DNA of 64,000 nucleotides, from positions 82,093 through 146,092 of the forward strand of contig NZ_LIUQ01000002.1 in the NCBI RefSeq assembly GCF_001276715.1, written 5' to 3'. The position numbers and the translations under genes are program-made. Origin of the DNA: Planktothricoides sp. SR001. GTDB taxonomy: Bacteria; Cyanobacteriota; Cyanobacteriia; Cyanobacteriales; Laspinemataceae. The notes under the pieces are model-generated. The model made no database searches. It was not told the origin of the DNA and saw only the letters and a program-made list of their open reading frames with translations. Positions 62,783 to 64,000 of this stretch are shown in pieces (within the stretch, counting starts at the first letter, position 1; each line of letters starts with the position of its first letter).

Positions 62783-64000
62783 ATGATTGGACAGGTATTC
62801 AGTGGCCGTTATGAAATTATCCAAGAATTCAGCCAAGATGAGTTCAGCCAGACTTATCTTGCCCAGGATAAAAAAGGACATGGTTCTCCGGTTTGTTTGG
62901 TCAAAGAATTCGTTCCTTGTGCAAATTTTTTAAGAGAGGGCGATCGCGAATTTTTACAGCAGATTTTTCGTCTATTTCAACAAGAAGCAGAAATCTTAAA
63001 ACAACTCGGACATAGCGATCGCTTTCCCAAGTTACTGGCATATTTTCAATACCAAGGAAAGTTTTATCTCGTCCAAGAATTTATTGAAGGTCGGCCTTTA
63101 CTAGATGAACTGGTGCCCGGTAAGCCCCTGAGTGAAGAAGAAGTCATCAACCTGTTAGCTGAACTATTAGAAACTTTAGCCATGATTCATTTTTACCATA
63201 TCAATCATGGCAATATTCATCCTAACAATATTATCCGCAGTAAGCAAAATCACCAGTTAGTTTTAACGGACTTTGCTGTATTCAAACAAATGCTCAGTCA
63301 AAATCCGCAAATTGCGGGAAAATTGGCCGGTTATCAACGCCCTAAATTAACAGCCGAAACCTGTCTATTTAGCGATGATATTTATGCGGTGGGGATGATT
63401 GCCATTCAAGCAATCACAGGAATTCCTGCTGAACAAATCCCCAGAAATTATAAAACCCATAAAGTTATCTGGGAAGATAAAGTAAAAGTGAAAAATCGCC
63501 GGTTATTATCGCTTTTAAATAATATGGTCAGCGTTGGCAAAAAGCCGCGTGATGTTGTTATTTATAAAGGTTTAAAACCAATCAAAATTATTCAAAAAAC
63601 ATATCAAACTGTATCGCAAAAAAAAATCGATTTAGCTGGCAGCTTAATTGAGATATTTGCTCAAAACCAATTAGGGAAATTATTAGGATTGATGTGCAGT
63701 GGTTCGGCGATCGCATTTTTATTGCTGAATCCATCAACTTTATATTTTATCAGATATCCTCAAGTGCTGCTCCATCAGGGAATAAGTGGAGAGGCAATGA
63801 GTCAATCTAAAGCTTTCGCTCGTTTAGATATTATTGAACAAGATTTAACGGTTCGCTCTGCCCCTGTTTCCGAGGAATTAGCCAAAAAAGTTGAGGGAAT
63901 TGCCAGGAAAATTACGATCCAAATTAAAACCGAAAATAAGCATCAAGGTTCAGGGGCGATCGTCGCTAAATCTGGCAATCAATACTATGTTTTAACTGCC
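62783..64000 (+). CDS. Serine/threonine kinase-like protein fused to a trypsin-like domain (cut by window end)
   Basis: Open to the window edge: 406 codons seen, with no stop. The N-terminal kinase-like domain begins MIGQVFSGRYEIIQEFSQDE. The VAIK-type Lys is present (VCLVKEFVP), but the catalytic loop reads NHGNIHPNNI where an active kinase has HRDxKxxN, so the catalytic Asp is replaced by Asn; DFG is DFA. A membrane helix (LGLMCSGSAIAFLLLNPSTL) follows at about residue 310. The visible end, ARKITIQIKTENKHQGSGAI then VAKSGNQYYVLTA, is the start of a trypsin-like protease domain (the GSGxIV ... VLTAxH region). Probably a pseudokinase-protease. Confidence 0.82.
   Translation, partial: MIGQVFSGRYEIIQEFSQDEFSQTYLAQDKKGHGSPVCLVKEFVPCANFLREGDREFLQQIFRLFQQEAEILKQLGHSDRFPKLLAYFQYQGKFYLVQEFIEGRPLLDELVPGKPLSEEEVINLLAELLETLAMIHFYHINHGNIHPNNIIRSKQNHQLVLTDFAVFKQMLSQNPQIAGKLAGYQRPKLTAETCLFSDDIYAVGMIAIQAITGIPAEQIPRNYKTHKVIWEDKVKVKNRRLLSLLNNMVSVGKKPRDVVIYKGLKPIKIIQKTYQTVSQKKIDLAGSLIEIFAQNQLGKLLGLMCSGSAIAFLLLNPSTLYFIRYPQVLLHQGISGEAMSQSKAFARLDIIEQDLTVRSAPVSEELAKKVEGIARKITIQIKTENKHQGSGAIVAKSGNQYYVLTA

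Overview
The window comes from a cyanobacterium, most likely a filamentous, repeat-rich, non-heterocystous type (Oscillatoriales-like). The evidence is dense GCGATCGC (HIP1) octamers, a cyanobacterial-type tmRNA tag, cyanobacterial gene families (Tab2-like protein, GlbN globin, GlgC, CobH, ctaCDE with ctaA/ctaB, MlaF/MlaD of the plastid-type lipid importer) and very abundant intergenic microsatellites and palindromes. The assignment to an order is inference.

Layout. 0.3-8 kb holds a small heat shock protein, a GlbN globin, a membrane-anchored subtilase, an orphan antitoxin, a Uma2 nuclease, a homocysteine methyltransferase and an SGNH hydrolase. 8.4-17.7 kb is a type I-D CRISPR-Cas effector operon on the minus strand (63-aa leader gene, cas10d, csc2, csc1, cas3', cas6). 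A WYL-domain regulator lies divergent to it. No cas1/cas2/cas4 and no ordinary CRISPR array are present. 17.9-28 kb carries cobH, dapB, an orphan dndE, gdhA, an EEP phosphatase-like protein, a duplicated YiiX-like protein and glgC. 28.1-31.2 kb is decayed: the tail of a hybrid histidine kinase and an MCP fragment flank a dead ISAs1-type insertion sequence. 32-37.5 kb holds cysC, ssrA (tmRNA), an LpxB-related protein, comB and mtnP. 37.8-41 kb is a toxin-antitoxin and restriction-modification graveyard. 41-47.3 kb carries a Tab2-like gene, tsaE, yvcK-like, mlaF and mlaD. 48.2-51.6 kb encodes a Ro60-like TROVE/vWA protein followed by a cluster of RNAs with Y-RNA architecture, two of them with tRNA-like inner domains. 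52.6-55.6 kb has an orphan ParA, a VapBC pair and a second Uma2 protein. 56-62.6 kb is the cytochrome c oxidase locus (ctaCDE on minus, ctaA and ctaB divergent). The window ends inside a pseudokinase-protease gene.

Two systems stand out. First, between the cas operon and the WYL gene there is a single CRISPR-repeat-like hairpin ending in ATTGAAAG, preceded by a perfect TATAAT box. The 12 nt directly after the repeat (TAATGTCATGTA) recur about 100 bp away, next to a GTC trinucleotide that fits a type I-D PAM, on top of the predicted -35 box of the cas operon. This looks like a CreR-type crRNA-like guide with which the type I-D effector represses its own promoter. Second, the Ro60-like gene is followed by three, perhaps four, RNA elements with long end-to-end stems and a shared ACUUG 3' strand, as in Y RNAs. 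Two of them enclose tRNA mimics (YrlA-like).

Limits: everything was read by eye from sequence. Family names rest on motifs and remembered family features; no database, folding or expression result was available.
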